DNA of 64,000 nt from Entomortierella parvispora (taxonomy: Eukaryota > Mortierellomycota > Mortierellomycetes > Mortierellales > Mortierellaceae), in assembly GCA_963573315.1 (NCBI GenBank), contig OY752152.1:1099001-1163000 (forward strand), in the 5' to 3' direction. The position numbers and the translations under genes were made by a program. This document shows, in pieces, positions 38,736-50,378 of this stretch (position 1 is its first letter; every line of letters starts with the position of its first letter). Below the pieces are notes generated by a model. It was not told the origin of the DNA, made no database searches, and worked only from the letters and a program-made list of their open reading frames with translations.

Positions 38736-39858
38736 TGCTCCTTCTCGCGATTTGTGATCCGAATTTGCTGTTGAAATAGAAGTTGGGCCGCAGGCGAGGC
38801 TTCAGCGAAAGCTAAATGATGGTACGGTTCTATGGAGAAGGGGCGAATGAAGAGAGAGAGGGAAAGAGAGCAATCGTGGTTCATGCATTGACATGAATGC
38901 ATGGTGGCCAGTTCGCAGCTTAAGGGTCTGAAGAATATGGATCAGTTTTTTTTTTGCCCTGACACAAAAAAAAGATGCACAAGAAGTTGCTGGAGGTGCC
39001 GATGTCGCGCCAGGTTCAGGATTGGCATCTTCTAAGAAGAACAGACATTAGCCAATGCCGTATACTCTGGTCACAAATATCAAGGAGCGACGGCCCTTTT
39101 TTTTTTCTAGAGTTGCGCCCTTTCGCATTCTTATAAGTATGTCCTGAAAAGACACTGTCAGGAATCTTTATGGGTGCGCCACAATGCGCTCATTCAGGAT
39201 GGGCAAGGGAGGAATAGGCTGCATGTTTTCTTCGGCTCTTGAAAGATGGAGACTAGGTGTTTTCCTTCCTGCCTCCCGTGTGCGTAGTAATGGTATAGGC
39301 TGGGATTTCTTTTTTAGGAAGCACGGTACGTCCTTTTCTAGGATTGCACAGTAAGGTGGCCCTTTGAGGCTGCAGCCCGATTGATGCATTGCAGACGAAT
39401 GGTTCAAGTAGCCAACCTAATCTAATGTAGTCTTTTTTTGTTGGCAATGACGGCTTGAGCACTGAAACAGGGTGATCCATTTACCCTCAAGGGCTGGCAA
39501 CCAAAGGACGGGTACTGTACTGTACATGTGGAATTAAGGTAGAAGTGAAAAGGTGAAGAGGGTTGGTAGGCTGCGCAACAAATCAATCGCCGCCCTCGTG
39601 AGAACAAACGGGACGGTGCAACAAGGAGAATAAAAAGAAGTAAAGAGATGAGCGCCAAAAGAGGCATGGATCTGATAAGCCAGCCGAACCAGACCCGATA
39701 ACCTTATTTTCCAGGATCTGATAAAGAGGAGCAGGCACCCAGGTGACTTTTTTTTTTTGCTTTCTCTCTTCTTTGCCACACACACACACAGAGCTTCCTC
39801 ACGCCACACCTGTCTTCTCCCCTCTTCACTTTCGTACTCTTACGTTTGACTACAAAAC
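38736..39858. other. Gap upstream of the FSP1-like gene
   Basis: About 1.1 kb. T9-11 and A-runs lie at 38946, 38965, 39098 and 39747. A CA repeat (39778-39790) lies 70 bp before the FSP1-like ATG. A minus-strand 81-codon frame with a hydrophobic start (39422-39667) is noted as a finding. Confidence 0.5.
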
Positions 39859-41333
39859 ATGTCACCAGCAGCAACCACAAAGGAGGTGGTCGTCCTTCGC
39901 CCCAAGAAGAACGTTGTCATCATTGGTGGTTCTTGTGTTGGTATGGGTCACCCTTCACCTCTCGCTTCAGAAACAAGATGTCATTCTCTTCTCTTTTGGA
40001 CTCAAGTTGCTGACTGCTTATAATCCATGCTAACCCTCCCTCCTCTCAACATCTCATATCAAACATAGCGATCTCTGCAATGTTGACCGCCAAAAGTATC
40101 TTGCCTTCGACCCATCGGGTCATCGTCATTGAGAAGCATTCTCATTTCCATTTCATGTTCGCTTTCCCTCGTGCGACCGTCATCTCTGGCTGGGAGAATG
40201 AGCTCTTTGTCCCTTACACCAAAGTCTTTGCCGGTTATCCCGAGAAGGGCCAGGTCATCCAGGCCGTGGCGACCAAGATCACAAAGACCCATGTGGAGCT
40301 CGACCGATCTGTGGATGGGTTTGGAACCCAAGTCGAATACGAGTATCTGATCTATGGCACAGGGGCTCGTCACCCTGAGCCAGGTAATCTGAACGATCAC
40401 GATACGAAGGAAGGAGCTATTCAACGGCTCAAGGAAATGCAAGTCAAGATCCAGAAGGCGAAAAAGATCTTGTTGATCGGCGGAGGCGCCGTGGGTCTGG
40501 AACTTGCGGTCGAGATTCGTGAACATTACCCAGACAAGGAAGTCACTTTGGTTCACTCCAGGGAAAGGTACATGCCATCTTACAAGCTCTCGATGCATGA
40601 GCAATCTGTTGCGATTTTGGAAGAGTTTGGCGTGCGCCAGATCTTGGGTGACAGAGTCATCATCCCTGACGGCGGCTTCAAGGACAGCTTTGAGACGATC
40701 AAGGTCGCGACCAAGAACGGAAAGGAAATTGAATCAGATCTCCAGGTAAGATGATCACAGGGATCGATAACTACCCTGGTGGGGTGTTTTCTTGACAAAA
40801 ATAACAAGGTTGGTCAGCGCGTTCGTCTAGACTAACAAACAGCCCTTTTGTCTCTTCTCATTCTCGTCTAGATCCTTTGTACAGGAATGACGCCTCAGAG
40901 CGATCTCCTCGCCGCTCTTTCGCCTTCCTCGATCAACCCCACGAACCGCTTGGTCAAGATCAGGCCCACGCTCCAGGTCACTGACGAAGACTTCCCCAAC
41001 ATTTACTCGGCCGGCGATGTGGCCGATTTGGATGTGGTCAAGACTGGAGGAGCCGCCTGGGGCCAAGCCGATCTCTGCATGCGCAATATTTGCAAGATGA
41101 TTGCCAATCCCAAGGTCCAGTCCAGTGCCCTTGGAGTCTATAGCCCCATGGCTCCACAAATCTTCTTGTACTTTGGCGTTGCCCGCGCAGTCGTCCAATT
41201 GAAACTCTTTGGCTTCACGTTCGTCACGAGCTGGAACTTCTTTGTCAAGCGCTTTTTCAGCTACAACATCTCTGCATCCCGAGGCTGGGACTGGCTTGGC
41301 ATTCCTCTCTCGAAGGAGACCGCAGACCTCTAG
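39859..41333 (+). CDS. FSP1/AIFM2-like NAD(P)H:quinone-type flavoprotein
   Basis: A two-dinucleotide-binding flavoprotein of the apoptosis-inducing factor/FSP1 group, which in animals reduces ubiquinone or vitamin K and limits lipid peroxidation. Exons 39859-39940, 40069-40745 and 40872-41333 give 406 residues. The FAD motif VVIIGGSCVGISAM (about residues 19-32) spans intron 1. FHFMFAFPRA and YEYLIYGTGARHPEPG follow. The NAD(P)H motif is ILLIGGGAVGLELAVEI (about 155-171). ILCTGMTPQSDLL and NIYSAGDVADLD (second FAD contact) lie in exon 3. Length and motif order match fungal AIF-like oxidoreductases. It lacks the Gly2 needed for N-myristoylation in animal FSP1. It converges with the GMC-hydrolase gene, with about 205 bp between stops. 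Confidence 0.85.
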
Positions 41334-41538
41334 TCTATTTGTATTCATATACTATTTTCAATCATAATAACAAGATCATCATTGCATTCACTTTAACTCA
41401 TAATCATGGCCCCGCCAGTTCTCTCTTCCCAACTTCCATGAGATTGAGCAGCTTATACAAAAAGTTCAACTGGTAGTTTGTTTAATTTTCAAAGCTAAAT
41501 GACGTTGCGATTGCTCTGTCGCCTTCAATTTTCTCTAC

Positions 41539-44500
41539 TTAAAGAGCGCCATAGCCGGTCGTCTTGGAGTAAGTTTCCAAGTGATCCAGAATGAATGGGT
41601 ACACGTCCTTGTAAGCCCGGTCTCCCACAATGCAGTCCAAGTGACCATAGCCTGGGATGACCTCCCGACGGTACAGTCCCTTGTAATCAAACGTCATTCC
41701 TGTCGCAGGCAAAAGGGTCTCCCTCAACTCCTCCACCGATTTCAAGGTCGATTCGGGCGTGAACACCTGGTTCTTGGCACCATGGATCAAAAGCACGGGC
41801 ATCTTGTCAAAGACGGGTCGATGGAGGTTCTCTGTCGTGACCACGTTCGTACCCGCGGGATCAGTCAGAGTCTGCTTCTTCGACCAGAGCGAGACCAGTC
41901 CCTTCAAGGACTCAATGTTGATGGATCCCAAGATCTCGTCCAAATTGTCGTGGAAGTTCTTGGAGATCATATCGTGCTCCCAAAGGAGTCCGAAGCAGAA
42001 TGAGGCACGGTGGCAGATGGCGTTATTGCAGTACTCGTTGACGGGCATGGGCAAAAGTCGCAGAGTATTGTCAATGGCCCGGTCCAGGATGGTGGGTCCC
42101 TTGGCAGATGTGACAACAGTCTTTTCTTTGGCCGAGGTGGAAGTCGATCGCAACACAGGGGAAGCCTCTGGCGAGGAGGTCAGGCAGCTAAACTCGTCCT
42201 GCTTGAGCACCTTCTCAAACAAGGTCACTAATTGCAGAGACTGCTTAATCTTGTTGGCGGTCGAAAGCATAGGGTGGGTCGCAACTTGAGACGAGACCAC
42301 AGAGCCAACACCTTCAATCTCCCCGTTCAACATTCCAGCCCAGAGAGTAACGGATCCAACGCAGTGTGCAATCACTTGAACATTCTTCACTCCAGTTTCC
42401 TTCAAAATGATATCAATGGCAGCTTTGTGGTCGTGTGCTCCTCCGTAGATGTTGGATTGGCGGCTAGAGTCGGCCACCAGCTTCGACATGCGCCAGTCAG
42501 AGAGCCAGACGTCGTAATCATGGGCCAAGAGGTAGTCGCACAGGTTGTGAGGAATCAAACTCGTGGCAAAGATTTCTGAGCTGACGGAAGCGCCGTGCAA
42601 CTAGTATCAATTAAGAGAAAGGTTAGCGTCTAGGTCATTTCATCTTGAACAATTATAACTTGGAAGCTATGCGTACCAAAAGAACAGGTCCCTTTGTCCC
42701 CTTGTAGCGGGTCAAACGAGTTTTGAATCCATCAGAAGACAGAACATCAAAGACCTGAGCCGTAGGACGCTGGCGAGCATATGTCTTTCTCTTGTGAGCA
42801 TCCTCGGGATAGGTAAGTTCGTTGAGGAAGGGCAGGTAGGTCTTGACAGTGGCGCTGATGGTTGAGGTTCCAAACTCCTTGATCGCCCTCAGGTTGGCGC
42901 CAAAGCTAGTGCTGTCGCCACGGAGAGAGGTAATCTGGGTGAAGAAGTCGCCGTCGTGCTCGCCCAGCTTGCCTCGTCCAAAGACCTTCTCGACACCATC
43001 TTCGTATTTGTAGATTGTCACCAAGACCTTGGAGGGCTTGATCCAACCTTCGATCACATGTCCAACTGTAATGGGCTTGCGGCCCTCGAATCGGTAGCGC
43101 TCGCCAGAGGCGCAAAGGAGGACCATGTTGTAGAGGATGGCACAGTCATCGGCAGGATCATCTTCGGTACCGGTGAAGATCGTGAATACTCCACTCTCGA
43201 TCATCATGGGCTGGTCAGACAAGGCTCTGCAAGAAACAGTTCCGACGATGCGGGCACGGTGGTCAGTCTTCTTCAAGAATTCTTCAATTGGTCCAGTTGA
43301 CAAGGTCAAGACCACGTTCAGGGTCGAGCCCGAAGATCGAGCTTGGGCATCGGCTGTGTCAAAGTCCTCGGTCAAAATCACGGTCGACAAATGACCCCTC
43401 AGCATCTCGGTGAAGGTCACGCCAGTCTTCTTTCTTTCTTCCTTCTTTTCCTTTTTTTCCTGCGATGTGCCCACCCAGGTCGAAAAACAAGAAGGGGTGG
43501 CTCTGCCAGACTTGGCTTCATCCTTCTTTTCATCCGAGTCTAAATCCGAGCTAGACGAGTCCGAGTTGTAGTGATCGGCGGGGAAGGGCTCTGACACAAT
43601 CAAACCGCGAACCTCTCCTTCCAGATCATCAGCATCCTGTAATGCCGACTTCTTGAGAGATTGTGCCAGGGCAGCAGCCTCGGGATTAGCCTCCAGCTCG
43701 TTGTAGGGAATAGGGAACTGAGGCGTCTTGAAGTCGATGGGAACAAGAGTGGGATCATACTTGATAGTCCAGCCACGATCGCGGGCCAAAAGTGCAACAG
43801 CACGCTCAGCCAAGGCAGAGATTGTCAAGAATGGGTTTACGCCGAGAGACATGGGCATGACTGCACCGTCCATAACATAGAGTCCTTCATAAACCTCGGT
43901 TCCTTGTCCAGTAAAGACCTGACCCTTGTGGTTGATGACACCCTCCGCTCCTGAACGAGCCATACTGCATCCTCCGATGGGGTGCACGGTGACCACAGCT
44001 TCCTCAGTAGCAGCAGTCAGGGGGTCGCGAACGTAGGTTCCTCTGACGGCCTCAGCCAAAGGCTCCAACAGTCGATCCAGTCTCGAAAAGTTTCGGCTGG
44101 ATCCCACGCCTGGCCAGGCGATACGAATGCGATCATCCTTCAAAGACAACTCTCCACGAGCGTCATCGTGAGACATGACCAAGAAAGTTTGGGTGTTGGC
44201 CATGGCTCCTCTGTAGACACCTGCAACGTAGGACGACAGTTCGCGGGCATTCCTGTGAATCTTCTCCTGGAAACTGAAGTTCTCAGCTGTCTTGAGTGAC
44301 TTAGAAGACTTTTCGCTCATGACCTGGTAGATTGTTCGAAGGAAAAGAGCAGCCTGTGCAGGGATAGCACCTTCCTCAACCACGTAGCCATCCATAACGT
44401 TGGGTGTATCGCGATAGTCAATTAATCCAGTAATGACAGGTCCAACCTTGTTCTCAAACGACTTTGGATCTTCGTCTCCCATTGAAACACCATTGACCAA

Positions 44501-45909
44501 GGTCTCGCCATTGTACGAGAAGGCCAAGAACTATAGATGAAAAGAAAACAGGAAACCGGAACAAAGATAGTGAGCACAACAATGCGGACCATGATTTTTC
44601 TTCCCGTTTCTCTTTCTTCTTTTCGCTTTCACATGCAGGGACCCTTCTTCCCACAGGATGTGAGCCTTTTGGCGTTGCCGGTTCTTTTCTCCTAATACAT
44701 GCATGTGCGCCTCCTATCCCCCCTTTACCGCCTGCATTTGCTTTCCCACACTATTCCTCCAAACTCTGCTCCATACCCAACGCATCACTTACGTCTCCGT
44801 TTCCACTAAAGTGTTTTCCAAGTTGATCAGAAGTGGGCAAGCCACTCTTGTTTGAACGCAGCATGATCTCGCTCGATCCCAAGGCACCTGCTCCCAAGAC
44901 GACAATGTCGGCGGTGACAAACATGGGGGCGATCGACGCTCCATGCTCCAACAGGAAACCTTCGCGACTTTCCTCCTGCCATTCAAAATAGACAACATAC
45001 TGCTCAGCAGCTCCCGAGCTCGACCTTTGCTTCTTCTTGGCCTTCTCAACCCTGACCACGTTGCAGCAGGTAAAGATCTCGGCACCATGGTTCCATGCGT
45101 CAGGAATATAGTTCATCAAGGTCGTGTTCTTGCTCCAGTCGTTCACACCCGTGGTGTCATTGCCGGTCAAGGTCGATTTCTTTTGGAAAACACCAGCGGG
45201 GTTCAGAGCATCCTCAAAGTGGACCGTGATGGGAGGACGGACAAACTTGTCATGGTCACCCGCGCCCTTGGCTTGCTGCTCCAGCGTCGCAAGCTTGGGC
45301 AGGACAGGCCAATCCTCAGGGTAAGGGTTGGGCTGCAGCATGTCGTAAGCGTGCTGGAAGGACTGGTCCAGCAAAGCCCGGTCCTGGGTCAACTCCTCAG
45401 GCCACGACTTGTCATCCCAGAGACGGGGCTCGGGCTTCAGGGCCGTGTTGGCGTTCAGGAGTGAGGTGCCGCCGAGACTGAGATTCATGTCAACAGGAAT
45501 GACGGTCAAGGGGGAGGAATGGGACAATCAGTCATCTGCAGTTGATACACAGTAAAGAGAGGATTCATTCATTCATTCGAGAATCATACCCGCATGCGAC
45601 AAAAGCCCATTGGTCCTTATTCTTGTGAATCTCGTACAGACCCGTCCGCTTTCCCTCATGGCCTTGTTCTGCGTTGAACTGGACCTCGGTCGCGGCCTTG
45701 AGCGTCTCCTCGGGGTACTCGCCTGGCCAGCGCTCTTCTCCGCGCTCGAGGATGCAGACGCGTCGACCGGCACGCGCAAGACGCGAGGCGGCAATTGAGG
45801 CACCGTATCCAGAACCGACGACGATGGCATCGTAGTGGCTCTTGAGCTTGGTCAAGGGCGAGCTGATCCTGGGGGGGCGACGGGGAACGTCGAGCTTGTG
45901 GCTGGTCAT
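41539..45909 (-). CDS. GMC oxidoreductase-alpha/beta hydrolase fusion
   Basis: Exons 45590-45909, 44793-45477, 42677-44530 and 41539-42600, all in phase, give 1306 residues. Residues about 27-560 are a GMC/cholesterol-oxidase-like flavoenzyme: FAD motif AIVVGSGYGASIAASRLA (about 30), ILERG, the GLGGTSLLNAN substrate-side loop, ADIVVLGAGALGSSEIML, and the C-terminal HPIGGCSMA at about 518. A charged low-complexity linker (S/D then K/E) and a beta-rich middle domain follow (about 690-940). The last exon, residues 954-1306, is an alpha/beta hydrolase: oxyanion-side LHGAS, nucleophile elbow AHCVGS (Cys1033) and GYGHLD (His1273). Similar multi-domain proteins are known in actinobacteria and some fungi; the substrate may be a sterol or other hydrophobic alcohol or ester. 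The start at 45909 is MTSHKLDVP. Confidence 0.85.
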
Positions 45910-46628
45910 GGTAGCTGGCTGTCGTCAGTGAGGGAGAAGGAAGGGAAACGGTAAAAAAGGCAGAGAAAAAGGAAAGGAAATAAAGAAAAAAAATAAAAAG
46001 AGAAAAACGTCAACAGAGACGACAATGCAGATGCGAGAGGGGAAGGATGAAGAGATGGATGGATGGATGGATGGATGGAATGCAAAGACCCTTTCCTCTT
46101 TTCTTCTTTGCTCTTCTTATGCAACAAACAACAGAGGCCGCCCCGCCATGGCCGTTCCCAGCCCTACCGCCACGACCCGCCGGCTCTCAAAGCAAAAAAA
46201 AAGGCCGAAGGTACGCTCCTTCCTCGAGACAGACAGACCAACAGACCACAACCGTTGCCCACCCTCGTGTTGGGTTGTTGACAATAATTCGTGCAAAATT
46301 GCTCTCGGCGGTCCCTTTTGCTTAGGCGATCCCTCTGTTGACGTTGCCTGTCTAGAAGCTCTCGTTCGGGTACGACGCGTTCAACGACCATAGACGCACG
46401 TTTTTCCCCGAGGAGGAAACTCTTTTGCGGGCTGTGCTGTTGCATCCTAAGAATGACAGCCTCTTTCTCTATCATTCTCCTCTCTTGTTCCCGCTCTCTT
46501 GCATGTGAAATGGGAGGTCGTCATGGTCGTGCTTTATTTTCGTTTCAGATTGTCATGAAGGGAATGCTGGAAATGCAGAGTGTGGGGTTGAGATGGAGGG
46601 AGCGGGTTTAACATAAACTTCTTGTTAC
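45910..46628. other. Gap between the fusion gene and the MscS-like gene
   Basis: About 0.7 kb containing the fusion gene promoter and the MscS-like 3' flank. A GGAT array lies at 46054-46080, and a homopurine/homopyrimidine stretch at 45940-46010. Open frames of up to 122 codons have no recognisable features. Confidence 0.5.
46054..46080. repeat. GGAT microsatellite
   Basis: Six perfect tandem GGAT units with partial flanks, 5' of the GMC-hydrolase gene. Related GGAT/TCCA runs occur at 1371-1400 and 54900-54925. Confidence 0.9.
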
Positions 46629-49625
46629 TTAACCTCCTTGGGGGCGGTTGATTGTGTTTCTCCTGTAGAGTCGGGCGACTTGATCGGGCGAGTAATGGCG
46701 AAGTGGGGAGTTGGGTGCCAGCGATTCTTTGTCTGCTGTGTCAGGCGTCTCCAGACCCAAAAGATCTCTTTGCAAAACTTCGACACGCTGAGGCAATGCG
46801 TAGTATTTAATGCCAATCTCTTCGACTGCCTCCTTGAGCGCAAAGTTGAACTGTTCAAAAAAAAAAAAAGTTTTCAGGCACGAGTAAGTAAGTATACAGG
46901 GAACAGAGAACAAGAAAGCAGGAATTGTTCTGTGCATTTGTTTGCTAAACCATCCATTCATTTCTTACCTTTGTCCTGCGGGCCCAGCGACGGCCAGAGT
47001 CCTGCCAATTGCCCTTGTGCTCGATCACCATCGAGATCTTGAGTTTGACATCCATCTCCTGAATTTGAATTTCCATGTCAGGCAAAAACTCTTTACTCTC
47101 CCGGACCAAGAAATCGCGCATGCGTGCACGCAACTCCATAATCTTGGACTGGGGGGTGTAGCAATCCACGTTAAGGACAATCTTCTCCGACATGTTGGGC
47201 GAACGGCGGACATTGTTGATGGGCTTTTGACTGAGGATATTGTTCGGGTAGTACATCCGCTTGCCATCCCAGGTCACAAACATGGTGCTGTTCAATCCGA
47301 CTTCTCGCACAAACATGTCCGTGCCGTCGATATTACACAAGTCGCCGGAATCGTAAGGGTGCTACAGGAGAGAGCAGTGACATGTCAGTTCAAAAAACTT
47401 GTTTTTTCTTATCTTTCAACAGCAGCGATACTTACGGTGATGAACAAAAAGACAATATTCTCGAAAAGCATCTTTAGAGAGTTTCCAAACACAAAGCTCA
47501 GGGCCACGAGGAAGGAACCGATAGACAGCATGTTCTGGACCACGCTCGTGCCAAAAATGGACAGAATAATCAATAACCAGACCACGGTGACGATAGTCAA
47601 AAAGATAATATCCAGCTTGCCTACGGCCTGGGAGAGATCCCTCAAGGACGTGTGCAGATCTTTGCGTTCCTTGTAAACATAAAAGATCTTTTCCTTCATC
47701 TCGCGCTTGGAAATGTCACCGTTGCCGTCTTTGTCAAAGATGGCAAAGGCCACCTTGGCATCTTCTTCCGTCTCAAAATAAGGATAAAAGTCTTCCACCA
47801 CCAATTCCTCGCCGTTGCCCTGAAGATTGTAAAACAGAGTCTTTGCTAGGCGCTTGGCGTTGTCGGTCGAGTTGATATCCTTAGCAGGTGTGCTGTCGGC
47901 CAGGGCAATGCCATGGAGCGTCCGGTTGATTCCTTTGAAAATGTCATTGGGCTTTCCTCCTTTACTATCTCTCTGCATCCGACGAACCGAGGGCGCAGCT
48001 GAGTGGCGGCTGTTGTTCAGTTCGGTGGGCGTAGACAAGGGTGTTTCTGTCAAATGAACGGTATCACTGTTGTCTAAACTAGGTGACCGAGAGTGCTGGC
48101 GGGATCGGTATCCTGTGGCGAACGGGAACATGTAATCACCATTCTCGGCTGTGTTGTGCCTGCTGTGCGTCGGTCTCAGCTTTTTGTTGATCTTTTTGGA
48201 GGTTCCGAGGCGATCGAGGACTGTGAGTGCATACTTGTTTTCCTTGATACGGTCTGCGTAAGCGGTCTGGTGAAAGTTTTTAGAGATGATCTGAAGAAGC
48301 ACCTTCTCAACAAAAACCAAGGCGCATCCTGCAATAACAGCAGCCAGGACCTTGATAATAATAGGTTGCCATTTCTGGCCGTGAATGATGGGGTGAATAA
48401 CTGTCGAGAGCAAGGCAAAGGATCCGGTGGCCCAGCAGGCGGCAAAGAGCCACTTGATGTACTTTTTAGTAGCGACAAAGATCAGGAGCTTGGACTTGAC
48501 AGCTTCGAGACGTGAGCTCGTCACAATGGAAGATAGACGCACAATCACAACGGGGATAATGTCGACACCCCAGTTGGTGATGCAGACAATGCACCACATG
48601 AAGGCGAGCCAGGTAAAGACCAAGACGATGGTATCCCTACGGACCTTGTTGCTGGTATATGTTGACCATGCTGCATCGTACCCGTCAGTTCCAGGCTCGA
48701 TCGTTGGGACAGTAACAGTCAAAAAGATTCTGGTCAAGACGGCTGGCATCGCTACGATGGGGGCGACCACAAGCATCATGATGACCATCCGCAAAAACGG
48801 CGAGAGCCGTCTCCATTTGGATCGGACTTTATCTTTTCTTTTTTTGTGGACCTGACCATTATCGTCAATGTTGATGTCCTCATCCCAGTCAAAGTCAGAC
48901 TCGTCGCTGTTCATGGCCTGTCGAGGTGGGGTGAAATCCTTCTCTGCAGCCTCGTCTTGCTTAAGGATGCGTTCGATCTCGATCAGGGTCGAGTTTGGTA
49001 ATGAAGGGGCATTTGACTTTGGCTTGTGTTGGCTGTTGGTATTGCAGTTGAGAGGGACCTTTGAGGTGCTGTAGTTGGCACCAGCCCCTGTAGCAGAGGC
49101 GGGAGTGGTATAAGGGTGGAGCTGTGTTGGCTCCAGCAGCTCTTCGGCAGGAGGGAAGGTCATGGGTGGAGCGCCCGAGGGGTCGCAGGGTGAGCTCGGT
49201 GTAAAAGTCATCGTGAGCGGGATATCTAGGATGGACGGACGCTTTGCGTTAGAGCGGAGAATGCCCATGGTGCGACCGATGGATGCACAGACGGGGAAGG
49301 GGGAATGAGCAAGCTGCAGGGGTATAATTTGGTGGCGCAGTGCAGTGCTGTGCGACAGAGAGCAGAGCGAACGCAGAGGCGAAGGATGGGGAGGAGAAAG
49401 GGGGGAATAAAAGAATAAAGGACGAGGCCGTCAACGGACAGGTATGCTTTCTTTCTATCTTTCTCCTCCCTCTTTCTCTTTCTCTTTCCTGCCCGTTTTG
49501 CACCAGTGCACTCTGGAATGAGTGGCATTGAATGGATCCTCGTTTTGTCATTTACCTCCATTCACCGTCAAATGGCTTCCGGATTCCTTCTTGGCCTGAG
49601 TGTCTTTTTGCCGCTTGAATTTCAT
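46629..49625 (-). CDS. MscS-family mechanosensitive channel with EF-hand
   Basis: Similar in layout to fission yeast Msy1/Msy2, ER Ca2+-linked MscS channels responding to hypo-osmotic swelling. Exons 47436-49268, 46969-47361 and 46629-46850 give 815 residues from the ATG at 49268. An alternative 5' exon 49556-49625 (ATG at 49625, MKFKRQKDTQ) joined in phase to 49225 gives 824 residues and may be the true start. The N-terminal 200 residues are disordered. Helices follow from about 215. One EF-hand loop (DKDGNGDISKRE, about 512-523 in the 815-aa numbering) precedes the pore helix GSFLVALSFVFGNSLKMLFENI, then the MscS beta-domain (HPYDSGDLCNIDGTDMFV). The EF-hand retains the expected D-x-D-x-N/D-x-I acidic ligands. 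Confidence 0.85.
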
Positions 49626-50378
49626 TATAGGTTTCGTTGGTATGTATGATTGTCGTAAGTCGTTAATGCGTTGATGAGTTGTTAAAAAAAGGAGGAAGGG
49701 GAATGGGTCATATACATCAAGATGGGGGAGTAGTGAGGAGGACCACAGAGATACAGTAGAGAGAGAGAGAGGAAAGAGAAGAAGAGTGGAAAAGAAAGAA
49801 GGAAAGAGAGTTAAGGTACCTCTCTCTCAATTGCGAATCCCCGTCCTCTTCTCGGTCATTCAGTCTTCTCTGTCTTTCCCTCGGGCACCTCGACGGCCTT
49901 TGTGCTGGCCCTGACTGGCTGGGCCTGTCCGAGTTCATGATTCATTTCCCAAAAACTGTTGTTACCCAGATCGTGCCTTCTCATTCGCACGGCCATTAAT
50001 AACCAGCCCCCTTCCACAAACACCGTGTTTCTCTCTGGCTGGGTTTCGATGTTCTTTTTGAATCTTCCATCTTCCCATGTTTCGTTGTTGTGGCGCAAAC
50101 TCAGAACGACCTAACTTACTCTCACATACATTTCACCTGTCTGCTCTACGCACTCCGAGAGATCAGTCCAATTTGCAAAATGAAAAAAAAAAAAAAAAAA
50201 TCCAGGGTCCACTCGTAAGCACATCTGCACCTTGCTCTACTGATAAAGGTACCCGGTCTCAACGTGCAACATACAAAAAAAGCATGGTGTGTATTTTGAA
50301 TTGGGTTCTATGAAAAATGCAAAAGTAAAATGGAGGGTACATTGTTTTTGGACGACCTGTGAGTCAGCCATGGGTGGT
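49626..50378. other. Gap between MscS-like promoter and BOP1 3' end
   Basis: About 0.75 kb. A poly(A) run (A18) lies at 50182-50199 and GAGAGA at 49759-49775. I see no gene; an 80-codon minus-strand frame has no features. Confidence 0.5.

Noticed and set aside
42653-44527. GMC region as a gene separate from the hydrolase frame
   Set aside because: Both reading segments end inside introns with good splice sites, and the joins keep phase through all four exons.
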